Of a stretch of 64,000 nucleotides of DNA, positions 26,693 to 35,551 are shown one piece after another. The translations under genes and the position numbers were made by a program. This DNA comes from Aneurinibacillus soli (lineage in GTDB: Bacteria; Bacillota; Bacilli; Aneurinibacillales; Aneurinibacillaceae), in assembly GCF_002355375.1 (NCBI RefSeq), contig NZ_AP017312.1, positions 3,472,501-3,536,500 on the forward strand. Direction: 5' to 3'. Below the pieces are notes generated by a model. That model was not told the DNA's origin. It did not search any database and saw only the letters and a program-made list of their open reading frames with translations. How positions within the stretch are numbered: position 1 is the first letter of the stretch; every line of letters begins with the position of its first letter.

Positions 26693-27799
26693 ATGAAACG
26701 CCTTGTTCAAATTATCAGTATTCTGTTTTTATTTTTTTATTTTCAACTTCTTCCGGCTGAGCCCGCTGCTGCTCCCACGTCGGATCGCAAACCATTTTAT
26801 GAACTAATCGCGGTTCCGACAGGACTGACACATATACAACTAGAAGCGCAGCTTGAGATGTATAAGAAGGAGAGACACTATCCGCCCGGTGAGGAACCGA
26901 TTATTGTAGCCGTACCGCAAGTCCGCTACATTCCGATATATACGCCAATTCCTTTCCATCAGCCAGAGACCTTATACTATATCGCGCCGCCCGGTGGTCC
27001 TGTGAAGTTTTTTGACCCGACATGTATGTGTGAGTCTGATCCAGAAGTCAGCCGCCTAAAAAAAGCGCTTGAGCAGCAACGTCTGCAGCTTGAACGCCTG
27101 CTCTCGGTGCGCAGTGCGCTGTACAACTATTATTTATACAACAAGAAGCTGCCCGCTTCTCTCACTGAGCTAACGGAGCCGTTTCCGAATAACTATCTGT
27201 CCGAGATTCCGTTTCAGTCTTCTATTCATGGAAATGTTCCTGCCCTCGAAGAGACCGGGGTGATATACAGGCCAGAACTATTCAATCCGACACAGGCGTG
27301 GCAAACACTAGATGAGGTGTTTCGTGTCGGCGGCATGCGAGAGCCTACCTTTCCACTTATGCCGCTTGAAGTAGTAGTCTACCAATCGTCCTTCCGCATG
27401 ATTGTCTACACAGGCACGATTCCGGTACGCTCTTATTACATCGGACTCGGCGCGGAAAACCGGACGCCGCTTGGCACGTATTTCATTAAACTGAAAGTTA
27501 ATGAGCCATTATCACAAAGCAAAGTATACGGAACACGGGGACTTGTACTAAGTGATACAGACTATGCGATTCATGGCACGAACAATCCAGCTTCCATCGG
27601 ACAAGCAATATCCAAAGGCTGCGTGCGGCTGCACAACTTCCAGGTAGAAGAGCTGTTCAGCATTGCTCCCATCGGCACTAAAGTCACCATCACGAACAAT
27701 GCCGCACCCGAATTCCGCCAGCCGAATGCGCGTGGCTACTACTTGAAAGCCCGCGAGAATGAGAAGAATCCGACGCAAGTCTATCACTGGAAGGGATAA
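26693..27799 (+). CDS. L,D-transpeptidase (YkuD domain) with a pseudopilin-like segment
   Basis: A 368-residue exported protein. A signal peptide (residues 1-27, ending PAAA) is followed by a LysM-like stretch, a Pro/Tyr/Ile-rich region and a short coiled coil (VSRLKKALEQQRLQLERLL). Next comes RSALYNYYLYNKKLPASLTE, which resembles the C-terminal part of GspG-type pseudopilins. The YkuD domain (about 225-335) carries the catalytic IHGTNN ... SKGCVRLHN motif with Cys about 307. Such enzymes make or edit 3-3 peptidoglycan crosslinks, often in spore coats or cortex. ATG follows TAAGGAGG. Confidence 0.85.
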   Translation: MKRLVQIISILFLFFYFQLLPAEPAAAPTSDRKPFYELIAVPTGLTHIQLEAQLEMYKKERHYPPGEEPIIVAVPQVRYIPIYTPIPFHQPETLYYIAPPGGPVKFFDPTCMCESDPEVSRLKKALEQQRLQLERLLSVRSALYNYYLYNKKLPASLTELTEPFPNNYLSEIPFQSSIHGNVPALEETGVIYRPELFNPTQAWQTLDEVFRVGGMREPTFPLMPLEVVVYQSSFRMIVYTGTIPVRSYYIGLGAENRTPLGTYFIKLKVNEPLSQSKVYGTRGLVLSDTDYAIHGTNNPASIGQAISKGCVRLHNFQVEELFSIAPIGTKVTITNNAAPEFRQPNARGYYLKARENEKNPTQVYHWKG

Positions 27800-27812
27800 T
27801 AAAAACTAACCT

Positions 27813-28277
27813 ATGAAGAAATTCCGAGGAAAAAAAAGATATTACCGAAATCTCTGGAAAAGAGTCAACCATTATTCACTCTATCTACAGGAAGATTCAT
27901 GGTACGACGTTTGGCATACTCATATTGATTGGAATGGTGTAAGTATACGGGGAGTAAAGCATAAAAAAGAACACCGCAGAGCGCTTCTTGCATTGTTTCA
28001 AACAATTCTTTCCCAATTAAAATTCTATAAAAAAGAGTATCAGACATGGGTTTGTATACATGAGAATGAGCCGACAGCAGATGCCGTGTACCTTCATACC
28101 TTCAACCCGAATCAAAATAATTTCCCGTTAACGTTCAAGAAGATATGTTGGTTAGAACAAATCCCCGGTACACTAAGCGGATTTATTGATTCAAATGCGT
28201 ATAAAGTTGGCTTTCAAAAAGCAGAAACAGGAACCATATACTGGATGTGCTCCAAGCAGCAAGGAGTTCCTCTATAA
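27813..28277 (+). CDS. Conserved hypothetical protein
   Basis: A 154-residue soluble, basic and Trp/Tyr-rich protein starting MKKFRGKKRYYRNLWKR. It has the look of a Firmicutes-wide uncharacterised family, with WYDVWHTHIDWNG and the middle block HTFNPNQNNFPL. It is 13 bp after the transpeptidase gene with a weak ribosome site, so it may be coupled to it. No function is known to me. Confidence 0.6.
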   Translation: MKKFRGKKRYYRNLWKRVNHYSLYLQEDSWYDVWHTHIDWNGVSIRGVKHKKEHRRALLALFQTILSQLKFYKKEYQTWVCIHENEPTADAVYLHTFNPNQNNFPLTFKKICWLEQIPGTLSGFIDSNAYKVGFQKAETGTIYWMCSKQQGVPL

Positions 28278-28320
28278 CTACAAGGTCTTCCATTTAGTGT
28301 TGAATTGCAACCTTTTTAAA

Positions 28321-28659
28321 GTTGCGGCCCGAGCAAATCAGTTCTGGCGTCGCATGTTTTTTGTAAACCGAAACGTTGTGCGGGGAGCGGGAGAAGGAAG
28401 GAGTAAGAGAGCGCCTGTACGCGCCTACTCAGCGAAGGGAGGACGGCGAACGGGCCTTTGCCCGCAATCCTTCGGTGAATCAACTTCGCAGGCCTTTCTT
28501 TGCGGGCGAGTTCGTCGGGCTCTCGGAGCGGACAGCCTCCACTTCCTTGCAAGCGTACCGAAGCGAACGGCTCCTTCCTTCTCCCGCTCCCTCACCACCA
28601 CACGTTGTCGATATCACGAAAAGCTGTCCTGTTCGCCCCGCTCTGGCTTTTGTGATATC
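28321..28659 (+). repeat. Fold-back repeat, copy 1
   Basis: This 340-bp noncoding block matches copy 3 along nearly its full length. It has a perfect 20-bp inverted repeat (28384-28403 with 28571-28590), a central hairpin (GCCCGCAA 28460-28467 with TTTGCGGGC 28499-28507) and internal GTACGC/GCGTAC arms. Its right end merges with the terminator hairpin of the EamA gene. It occupies the whole 388-bp gap between the hypothetical gene and eamA. Apparent frames inside it run across the palindromes and are not genes. Confidence 0.8.
28610..28659 (-). terminator. Terminator hairpin of the EamA gene, at the repeat edge
   Basis: A near-perfect 15-bp stem (GATATCAC.AAAAGC with GCTTTT.TGATATC) carries a loop shared with the right ends of repeat copies 3 and 4 (TGTCCT ... 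CGCC ... TGG). It lies 6 bp past the eamA stop; the T run is weak. Confidence 0.6.
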
Positions 28660-28665
28660 TCCCTA

Positions 28666-29622
28666 TTATAACGCCACACTTTTAGCTTCCCCAGAAGACT
28701 GTACCTCTCCACTATCTTCCACCGGCTTCTTAATCGCCAACAACGTTACCGTCGCGATAATACATAAGCCCCCAACTCCTTGCCACAGACCAAAGGCAAC
28801 ATGCAGCCATAGACAGGCTACAATGACTGCAGCAAGCGGCTCGGCACTCGATAACACACTCGCTTCTGTCGATGTAATATAACGTAAACTTTCGATAAAC
28901 ATATAGAACGGCACAAGTGTCCCAAATAGTATCACAAACGCAACATACGAGGCAGACAAAAGCGTCCAGTGCTGTCCCGCTACATCCCACAATGGGTTAA
29001 ATGTTGCAAGACACATGCTCCCAAGTACCATCGACCAGCCCACAACAATTGCCGAATTCCATCTCCCCAGAAGGCGGACCGGATACACTGTATAGAATGC
29101 CGCTGCAAGTGCTGAAACAATTCCCCAGATAAACGCATCAACCGGAATCGATATCCCTTGAAACGATCCATTTGTAATAAGCAAAAATGCCCCTATAAGT
29201 GCCAGCACAAGCGCACTGATTTCCCATCGATTCGGCAAGCGGCGGCATTTCCATGCTACATACACCGTAATAAATATCGGACCCAGATACTGCAAGAGTG
29301 TCGCGGTTGCCGCATCTCCTGTACCAACTGCCATAAAATATGTATACTGTACCCCTACCATACCGCCCACAGCAAAAATAAACAGGCGTACTCGATCTTC
29401 TGTATGACGGAAAATCTGCCATATCTCCTGCTGACCACTTTTCGCGGCAGTCCAGAGAAGCAACAATATACCCGCTACCATCATTCGCACCGTTACAAGC
29501 CAGCCGGGCTGAAACCCTTCGCTTGCAAATAATTGCTGTGCCACTGTCCCCGATATGCCCCATAGAGCGGCTCCGACGACAATCATCATAATTCCTTTGT
29601 ATCGCTTCTGTGTTATATTCAT
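28666..29622 (-). CDS. EamA-family (drug/metabolite) transporter
   Basis: A 318-residue permease with ten predicted helices arranged as two EamA repeats (GAALWGISGTVAQ ... and ... FIWGIVSALAAAFYTVYPV). The second repeat has the typical EPLAAVIVA end. Such proteins export metabolites or amino acids; the substrate is not readable. The C-terminal tail is hydrophilic. It is a single gene whose 3' end abuts repeat copy 1. Confidence 0.85.
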   Translation of the reverse strand: MNITQKRYKGIMMIVVGAALWGISGTVAQQLFASEGFQPGWLVTVRMMVAGILLLLWTAAKSGQQEIWQIFRHTEDRVRLFIFAVGGMVGVQYTYFMAVGTGDAATATLLQYLGPIFITVYVAWKCRRLPNRWEISALVLALIGAFLLITNGSFQGISIPVDAFIWGIVSALAAAFYTVYPVRLLGRWNSAIVVGWSMVLGSMCLATFNPLWDVAGQHWTLLSASYVAFVILFGTLVPFYMFIESLRYITSTEASVLSSAEPLAAVIVACLWLHVAFGLWQGVGGLCIIATVTLLAIKKPVEDSGEVQSSGEAKSVAL

Positions 29623-29710
29623 GCTGTTTCCACTTTTCGCCCCTTCCTTATGACTTACTATTTCTACTGTACTGTATTTTCTCGTGCCCGCCTACCCTTC
29701 TTACACTTAC

Positions 29711-29755
29711 AAAAAAAGCTGCCTTCTCCCCAAAAGGGAAAATGCAGCTTTTTTC
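29711..29755. terminator. Bidirectional terminator between eamA promoter region and feo operon
   Basis: The stem AAAAAAAGCTGC/GCAGCTTTTTT with an inner CCCC/GGG hairpin has A and T runs on both sides, 3 bp past the last feo gene. Confidence 0.85.
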
Positions 29756-29757
29756 TG

Positions 29758-29955
29758 CTATTTCAAAGAATGTTCCTCACGGTAACGGGTGTAAAATGTC
29801 ACTTCAGCCGGCTTACTCTCATCGCAGGCAGGAGCGCAGCCTTTTTTTGACGAGCAGCTGACACATTTTCCTTCCTTGCTTTTGACGGTAAATCGATACA
29901 GGGACCAGCCCGCATAACCGAAAATCACAGCCCCTATCATAATGTTGATAAGCAT
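29758..29955 (-). CDS. FeoB-associated Cys-rich membrane protein
   Basis: A 65-residue protein with one N-terminal membrane helix (residues 2-20), then a Cys-rich cytoplasmic part (CVSCSSKKGCAPAC). It is the third gene of the feo operon, 20 bp after feoB, the usual place for this small family. It probably assists or stabilises FeoB; a role in iron handling is inferred from the four cysteines. ATG follows AGGGAG. Confidence 0.8.
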   Translation of the reverse strand: MLINIMIGAVIFGYAGWSLYRFTVKSKEGKCVSCSSKKGCAPACDESKPAEVTFYTRYREEHSLK

Positions 29956-29975
29956 AGCTCTCCCTCATTTCTCAC

Positions 29976-31988
29976 TTACTGGAGACCGAGCAAGCGGCCA
30001 CCCTGATAGATTACAAGTGCAATGATATATGCGATCACAAGCGCGTAGCCAATCGAGAACCATGTCCAACGTGCAGACCCGGTCTCTTTACGAATAACAC
30101 CGACTGTAGCCAAGCACGGTACGTACAGCAGAATGAATGCCATAAAGCTGTAGGCCGAAAGCGGTGTGAAATGTGTCGCCAAAATCTTCTGCAGCGAACC
30201 TTCATCTGGTGCTGCATAAATGATGTTCATTGTCGCAACTACAACTTCTTTCGCCATGAATCCAGGTATAAGCGATGCGCCCGCTTGCCATGTTCCAAAC
30301 CCAAGCGGGGCAAATAACGGTGCCAAAAACCCACCAATCATCGCCAAAAAACTATGATCCATGTTTACATTCAGTCCGCCTGGCCCTGCATAGCTTAAGA
30401 ACCAGATCGCAACCGATCCTCCGAAGATGAGCGTACCCGCTTTTTTCACGAAGCCTTTGCCCTTCTCCCACGTACTGCGCAGAAGTGTGCGCCACTGTGG
30501 AAAACGGTACGGTGGAAGTTCAACAACAAACATCGAGCCTTCTTGCTTCAACAATGTGGACGAGAATAGCTTGGCAAGCAGAAGCGCTACTACAACCCCC
30601 AGCACATACATCGACAGCACGACCAGCGCCTGATTATGTACGAAAAACATCCCAACAAACAAGCTGTATACGGGAAGACGAGCCGAGCACGACATAAGCG
30701 GTGTCAAAAGAATCGTTAACAGTCGCTCTTTCGGCTGCTCAATCGTCCGGGCCGCCATAACACCTGGTACGTTGCAGCCAAAGCCGATAATCATCGGGAT
30801 GAATGCTTTACCGTTAAGACCGATCGCTTGCATGAGCCGATCCATTACCATTGCCACACGTGCCATATAACCGGAGTCTTCAATAAACGAAATCAAGAAG
30901 AACAGAATAAAAATTTGTGGTACAAATACGAGCACGCCACCCACACCGGCCACAATACCGTTGAGCACAACCGCCTGAATAAAATTAGATGCGCCCGCTG
31001 CTTGTAACGAACTTCGAAGCATATCAGCAAATGTACCGTTTAAAAATCCATCAATCTGATCGGACAATGGGGTGCCCAGCCAGTCGAACGTTAATTTAAA
31101 CATCAAAAACATAAACAACAGGAAAATCGGAATGCCAAGCACCCGGTTGGTTACAATGTGATCAATACGCTCGGATAACGTATACGTTTCGTTTTGGGTC
31201 CGGGTTACCGCACCCTCCATTACTCCGGTGATAAACGCCCCGCGTACAAGCCGGATATAATGCGGCAGTGAACGCGCATCAGAGGATGATGCACACACAT
31301 CCCGCTCCGTATCAGTCTGTAATTGAGCAAGCTGTTCTGCTGTAATATGAGATTCGAGAAGCTCGCGAATTAGCGCATTCCCTTCAAACAACTGAATCGC
31401 AAGCCAGCGCTTCGGCAGTGTAACCCCATCAGGTATCATATCCACCAGACGCTTAATCGCACGCTCGAGTACCGGACCGTAATCAAGCGCAAACGTAAGC
31501 GCCTGCTGATGCTCAGTGTGGGCAAGCTCTGCTCCGAGTTCCTGACATCCAGCTCCTGTTCGCGCCACAATCGGCAGCACAGGGACGCCAAGACGTGCCG
31601 ACAGTTCAGTTTCATTAATCATAAAACCTCGTCCACGGGCTACATCCATCATATTCAATCCGATAATAACCGGTTTCCCATATTCGAGAAGCTGTACTGT
31701 TAAATAAAGATTGCGCTCAATCTGGGACGCATCGACAATATTAAGAACCGAGGTAAATGATTCTGCAATCAGAAACTGTGTCGCTACCCCCTCATCACGC
31801 GAAAGGGGATTCAGCGAATAAATGCCCGGCAAGTCAACCAGCTCACCCTTTTTGTTCCGCAATGTTCCAACTTTCTTCTCAACCGTTACACCTGTCCAGT
31901 TCCCCACATATTCGTATGATCCAGTCAGAATGTTAAACAGTGATGTCTTTCCTGTATTCGGGTTTCCGGCAAGCGCAACGTGAATCAT
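29976..31988 (-). CDS. feoB: Ferrous iron transporter FeoB
   Basis: A 670-residue Fe(II) transporter. The N-terminal G domain has G1 GNPNTGKTS (8-16), G3 DLPGIYSL and G4 NMMD. A helical GDI-like part follows, then the membrane region with two Gate motifs (the first near FIPMIIGFGCNVPGVMAAR, with the conserved Cys). Start: the ATG at 31988 forms an ATGA overlap with the feoA stop; an in-frame start 17 codons upstream lies inside feoA. It imports ferrous iron and is expected to be Fur-regulated. Confidence 0.95.
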   Translation of the reverse strand: MIHVALAGNPNTGKTSLFNILTGSYEYVGNWTGVTVEKKVGTLRNKKGELVDLPGIYSLNPLSRDEGVATQFLIAESFTSVLNIVDASQIERNLYLTVQLLEYGKPVIIGLNMMDVARGRGFMINETELSARLGVPVLPIVARTGAGCQELGAELAHTEHQQALTFALDYGPVLERAIKRLVDMIPDGVTLPKRWLAIQLFEGNALIRELLESHITAEQLAQLQTDTERDVCASSSDARSLPHYIRLVRGAFITGVMEGAVTRTQNETYTLSERIDHIVTNRVLGIPIFLLFMFLMFKLTFDWLGTPLSDQIDGFLNGTFADMLRSSLQAAGASNFIQAVVLNGIVAGVGGVLVFVPQIFILFFLISFIEDSGYMARVAMVMDRLMQAIGLNGKAFIPMIIGFGCNVPGVMAARTIEQPKERLLTILLTPLMSCSARLPVYSLFVGMFFVHNQALVVLSMYVLGVVVALLLAKLFSSTLLKQEGSMFVVELPPYRFPQWRTLLRSTWEKGKGFVKKAGTLIFGGSVAIWFLSYAGPGGLNVNMDHSFLAMIGGFLAPLFAPLGFGTWQAGASLIPGFMAKEVVVATMNIIYAAPDEGSLQKILATHFTPLSAYSFMAFILLYVPCLATVGVIRKETGSARWTWFSIGYALVIAYIIALVIYQGGRLLGLQ

Positions 31989-32212
31989 ACGGCCTCCACC
32001 TGAATCAGACCAGCTTCCTGGCGACGAATGCCGACCCACTGTCCACTTGCTTCAAGTGCACACGGTCCACCGAATGGCAACAATCGCTTCATGCAAACTA
32101 CTGTTCCTTCCATAATCCCCATATCAAGCAGGCGACGGCGCACCACCTCTGTCACTTTGGTAATGTCCGTAATTTTCACTTTACTACCTGGTTCGATTTC
32201 CGATAACCACAT
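31985..32212 (-). CDS. feoA: FeoA, SH3-like partner of FeoB
   Basis: A 75-residue SH3-like protein (RRRLLDMGIMEGTVVCMKRLLPFGGP ...), the usual FeoA length. It overlaps feoB by 4 nt (ATGA), a sign of translational coupling. It is the first gene of the operon, preceded by GGGGG and by two Fur-box-like sites. Confidence 0.92.
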   Translation of the reverse strand: MWLSEIEPGSKVKITDITKVTEVVRRRLLDMGIMEGTVVCMKRLLPFGGPCALEASGQWVGIRRQEAGLIQVEAV

Positions 32213-32257
32213 TCCGCATTCCCCCTCTTACGGTACTTCTTCTTTATATCGAAGTAA

Positions 32258-32308
32258 TGATATTGATTTTCATTTATCTCTACTTCTATTATATGAGATG
32301 GATTCTCA
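32258..32308 (-). promoter_or_regulatory. Two Fur-box-like palindromes before feoA
   Basis: TGATATTGATTTTCA (32258-32272) matches the 7-1-7 Fur consensus TGATAATNATTATCA in 12 of 14 positions. TGAGATGGATTCTCA (32294-32308) matches in 10 of 14 and is itself nearly palindromic. Iron repression of feoAB is the expected role. Confidence 0.7.
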
Positions 32309-32363
32309 TTCGTAAAGGATATATGCGGAAAAAATTATGACAAATCAATTGCAATTTGTGAAA

Positions 32364-32612
32364 GTTTTCTCCAAAGTGTGGTGGAGGAGCGGGATCGGGC
32401 GTGGCCTCGTCACTTCGGTACGCTTACAGAGAAGCTAGGACTGTCCGCTCCAGGTGCCAACCGAACTCGCCCACAAAAGAACGCCCACGATGTATTTCTG
32501 AAGAAGCATTGTGGGCAAAAGCACGTTCGTCTGCCCCCTTCCGCTGGGAAGTCGCGTACAGGCGTTCCGTTGCCCCACCCGGTCCCGCTCCTAACACAGT
32601 TTGGAGAAACCC
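32364..32612 (-). repeat. Fold-back repeat, copy 2 (inverted orientation)
   Basis: Arms 32364-32400 and 32577-32612 are inverted copies of each other with few mismatches (core GGAGCGGGA.CGGG). The reverse complement aligns with copy 3 through the central modules (CGCCTGTACGCG, AGCGGA, TGGAGCGGACAGT, AAGCGTACCGAAG). It lies between the feo promoter and copy 3, so copies 2 and 3 form a pair of opposite polarity. Confidence 0.75.
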
Positions 32613-32682
32613 TTCCCGTATGATCAAGAGGATAAGCTTTGCTATGTAGGTAAAAAGCAAGGAAGCAAGCTTCAAAAAGCCA

Positions 32683-33017
32683 GTTGCAGCCCGAGCAAAT
32701 CCGTTCTAACGTAGCATGTTTTTTGTAAATCGAAACGTTGTGCGGGGAGTGGGGCAAGAGAGCTTTTGTACGCGCCTACTCAGCGGAGGGAGAACGGCGA
32801 ACGAGCCTTTGCCCGCAATCCTTCGACGAATCAACATCATCGGCTTTTCTTTGCGGGCACGTTCGTCGGGCTCCTGGAGCGGACAGTCACCACTTCTCTG
32901 CAAGCGTACCGAAGCGAACGGCTCCTCCCTTCTCCCACTCCCTCACCACAAACTTTCGATTCTACAACAAAACGAAGCTGCCCTGATTCGCCATGTTCTG
33001 GCTTTTAGGGCAGCTTC
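32683..33017 (+). repeat. Fold-back repeat, copy 3
   Basis: This copy matches copy 1 from GTTGCAGCCCGAGCAAAT to the terminal hairpin, about 335 bp, with the same inner hairpin and the same outer arms (GGGGAGTGGG / CCCACTCC). Together with copy 2 and the Fur boxes it accounts for the 808-bp gap between feoA and the dehydrogenase gene. Confidence 0.8.
32974..33017 (-). terminator. Terminator of the dehydrogenase gene, at the repeat edge
   Basis: A perfect 11-bp stem (GAAGCTGCCCT/AGGGCAGCTTC) lies 4 bp past the stop. The loop (TTCGCCATGTTCTGG) recurs in copies 1 and 4. On the minus strand CGTTTTGTTG follows. Confidence 0.75.
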
Positions 33018-33020
33018 TTC

Positions 33021-33908
33021 TTATTTTTTCGACACACCCGACTGATTAAGCAACTCGGCAAACACCACTGCCATATCCTGCTCGTCTAAGCCATGATTCA
33101 TCGCAGCCGTATAGCTTTGATACGCCGCTGCTGTGGCTGGCAAGATGCTACCGTTATGGCGTGCCTGCTCTAATACAAGACCAAGGTCTTTATGCATATG
33201 CTTGAGTGCAAAAGCAGCCGGATACGCTTCCGTCTCAAGCGACGGTCGCTTAAATCCAAGGAACGGAGACGACACCGCCGCCTGCTGCATCATATCAAGC
33301 ACTGTTGTACGTTCAAGTCCGAACTTTTCTGCCAGCACAAGCGATTCTGAGATTCCCTGCATAGTCATGCCGAGAAGCAAGTTAATCACAAGCTTCGCCT
33401 TCGAACCGCTTCCGTTTTCTCCAAAATACAGCGAGGCTTTGCCCATCGCAGCAAACATCTCCGCAAGTTCGTCAAATACATCTCGCGGACCACCATATAG
33501 AATCACAAGCCCGGCACTCTCCGCCGCATTCGTACTGCCGGACACAGGAGCGTCCACCATCGTAATCCCCATCTCGCGAGCCGCTTCTGCTAATGTGCAA
33601 GATGTATCCGGGGAAATGGTGCTCATATCGACGAGAATAGTCGGTGCTTCCATATAATCAAGAACACCGCCATCTCCCACAATCATCTGCTCAACCGCTT
33701 CATCATTAGATAGCATTGTAATGACTACATCTTTTTCTCGCACTGCGTCTTCAAGCGACTCCGCTACCTGCAATCCTTGCTCGCCCAGCACCTTTGCTTT
33801 ATCTGCCGTCCGGTTGTATACGGTTACGTCAAATCCTGCTTTATGGAGATTTATCGCCATCGGACTTCCCATGTTGCCCAGGCCGATGAACCCGATTCGT
33901 TTGCTCAT
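33021..33908 (-). CDS. Beta-hydroxyacid dehydrogenase, 3-hydroxyisobutyrate dehydrogenase type
   Basis: A 295-residue NAD(P)-dependent enzyme with the Rossmann motif GFIGLGNMG (6-14), the substrate-binding block DAPVSGST (about 119-126) and the catalytic Lys172 in GSGSKAKLVIN. Possible substrates are 3-hydroxyisobutyrate, tartronate semialdehyde or related short hydroxyacids; neighbours do not decide. Start: the ATG at 33908 (MSKRIGF) has GAGGAG about 10 nt upstream, and an in-frame ATG 12 codons earlier has none. Confidence 0.85.
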   Translation of the reverse strand: MSKRIGFIGLGNMGSPMAINLHKAGFDVTVYNRTADKAKVLGEQGLQVAESLEDAVREKDVVITMLSNDEAVEQMIVGDGGVLDYMEAPTILVDMSTISPDTSCTLAEAAREMGITMVDAPVSGSTNAAESAGLVILYGGPRDVFDELAEMFAAMGKASLYFGENGSGSKAKLVINLLLGMTMQGISESLVLAEKFGLERTTVLDMMQQAAVSSPFLGFKRPSLETEAYPAAFALKHMHKDLGLVLEQARHNGSILPATAAAYQSYTAAMNHGLDEQDMAVVFAELLNQSGVSKK

Positions 33909-33977
33909 CCTCTGCCACTCCTCTGCTTGCACATAGTTTTTCACACTTTTCTTATTATAGCGTAGGTGACTATATTC

Positions 33978-35462
33978 TTAATAGCCCTCGCTGTGCAAGC
34001 ATCCAAGCATGTACGATTTCAGGTCAACCAGGCGAGGATGCGCAAAAGCAGCCTTTGTCTCTCCCGTAATGATAAGCGGCACAAGCGAATCGGTGTGATG
34101 CAAAGAACCGTGGCTTGCCCCGCCCTGATGAGTCGGATCGCTCGGTGTGTAAAACTCGGCACCTGGCTGCGCCGTAATGGCAATTACCTGTCCATCTCGT
34201 GCATAAAGTGCCCCATACAACCTGGAGAATGCATCCGGATACTGTCCGAAATGCACAATCTGTTTTCCTTCCTTCTCGGCAAGAGATCCATCAAGCAAAG
34301 TGAGATCTCCGTCAATCGTCCAACGTACGCCATACACGTCCCGCACCTGACCCCCGCGAGTAAAAAACAGTGCTCGCTCGCCCCGCCCCACGCGGACGCC
34401 AGCTCCTTCTTTCCAGGCAAGCACATCAATGCGCGACTCACCTAGAAGCCGCTTGATCACCTCTTCCTGTACCCCTTCTTTGAGTGGATATAAAAAGCAC
34501 ATCCGCTCGTTGTTGCAAATCACCAGATCATCTTGTTCTGGGTTCACCTTCTCCGGACACGATGCCCGCATGCCAATGAGTGAGTCCAAAACCGCAATGA
34601 GCGCCTCCCTCTCCACCCCGATCTTTGTCTGTCCATGATCGCCTGTGATAATAAACCGGCACTGCCGCACTGCTTCTTCCCAGCTACCGAACGCATCAAG
34701 TAGACGTCCAATCTGGCGGTCAGCCCGAGCCAAAATATCGACACCTTTATCAGGATGACGATGATACGTATAGTCATTATCTGGCATGTATGCAACTGTT
34801 AGCGCAGGCAGACGCCCTTCTTGAACTAACCGAATCGCCATATCGGTCACAAATGAATCATTGATTCCATATTTCTTAAACACACTAGCGTTCCACTGAC
34901 CAAAGCGAGCTCGTAGTCCATTTGAATGAAAAAAGCGCCCTTGCAGTGCCAGCTCCGGCCCTGTGACGCTATCAAATTTTGTACCAAGCAGTGCGAGCTT
35001 CATCAAGCCGGGTTTCTGCACCGAATAGCGAACAGGTCCACGGTGAATGCTAAAATTCAAAGACGCGCTTGTACGATGATGGCGGGCCGCCTCTTCAAAT
35101 ATCGTCTTCACATCCCGGCTTAGGTGCTGCTCATTCAGGCTTACTAGCACATCCTGCGCACATTTACGTGTACCAAGGCGCCAGACTGCCTTTCCCCCAT
35201 TAATATAATTCACTACTCGCTGCTTATCCCGATCATACCAGACCAATCCAGGAACGTAGTGCTCGTCTGGATACGTCCCCGTCATCAAGGAAGCATCTAT
35301 ATTTGCTGACATGGTTGGGAACACGGTGACGCAATCATTCCAGTATGCACCGTTCGCCTTCAGAAAAGACAGTGCTGGCACTTTTTGCTGTGCCTCTGCC
35401 TCCTCGAATACATGTGGCATAAACGAGTCAATCAAAATGAAAATTGTCTTCTTCCACACCAT
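33978..35462 (-). CDS. Alkaline phosphatase superfamily protein (phosphodiesterase/nucleotide pyrophosphatase type)
   Basis: A 494-residue cytoplasmic-looking protein without signal peptide. Metal and nucleophile positions expected for the type I phosphodiesterase fold are visible: Asp in FILIDSF (about 12), Thr in FPTMSANIDASLMTG (about 49), Asp/His in MPDNDYTYHRH, Asp-His in TGDHGQTK, and a late His in SHGSLHHTD. Family members hydrolyse phosphodiesters or phosphonates; the substrate is unknown. ATG follows AAAGGAG by 10 nt. It is a single gene divergent from the efflux operon. Confidence 0.8.
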   Translation of the reverse strand: MVWKKTIFILIDSFMPHVFEEAEAQQKVPALSFLKANGAYWNDCVTVFPTMSANIDASLMTGTYPDEHYVPGLVWYDRDKQRVVNYINGGKAVWRLGTRKCAQDVLVSLNEQHLSRDVKTIFEEAARHHRTSASLNFSIHRGPVRYSVQKPGLMKLALLGTKFDSVTGPELALQGRFFHSNGLRARFGQWNASVFKKYGINDSFVTDMAIRLVQEGRLPALTVAYMPDNDYTYHRHPDKGVDILARADRQIGRLLDAFGSWEEAVRQCRFIITGDHGQTKIGVEREALIAVLDSLIGMRASCPEKVNPEQDDLVICNNERMCFLYPLKEGVQEEVIKRLLGESRIDVLAWKEGAGVRVGRGERALFFTRGGQVRDVYGVRWTIDGDLTLLDGSLAEKEGKQIVHFGQYPDAFSRLYGALYARDGQVIAITAQPGAEFYTPSDPTHQGGASHGSLHHTDSLVPLIITGETKAAFAHPRLVDLKSYMLGCLHSEGY

Positions 35463-35551
35463 GCTTCATCCGCTCCTTTATGCCTTTCTACATAGTATGA
35501 GCGTTTTCGATTTCTCTTATTTACAAACTATACGTATCCACCTAAAATAAT

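Noticed and set aside
28316-28882. Overlapping frames of 78-168 codons inside and beside fold-back repeat copy 1
   Set aside because: They cross palindromic arms, exist on both strands, lack ribosome sites and have odd Arg/Ser/Pro-rich content; the DNA is better explained as a repeat.
32378-33045. Several 65-115 codon frames in repeat copies 2 and 3
   Set aside because: Same reason: six-frame openness of GC-rich palindromes, no initiation signals, no coherent protein shared between copies.
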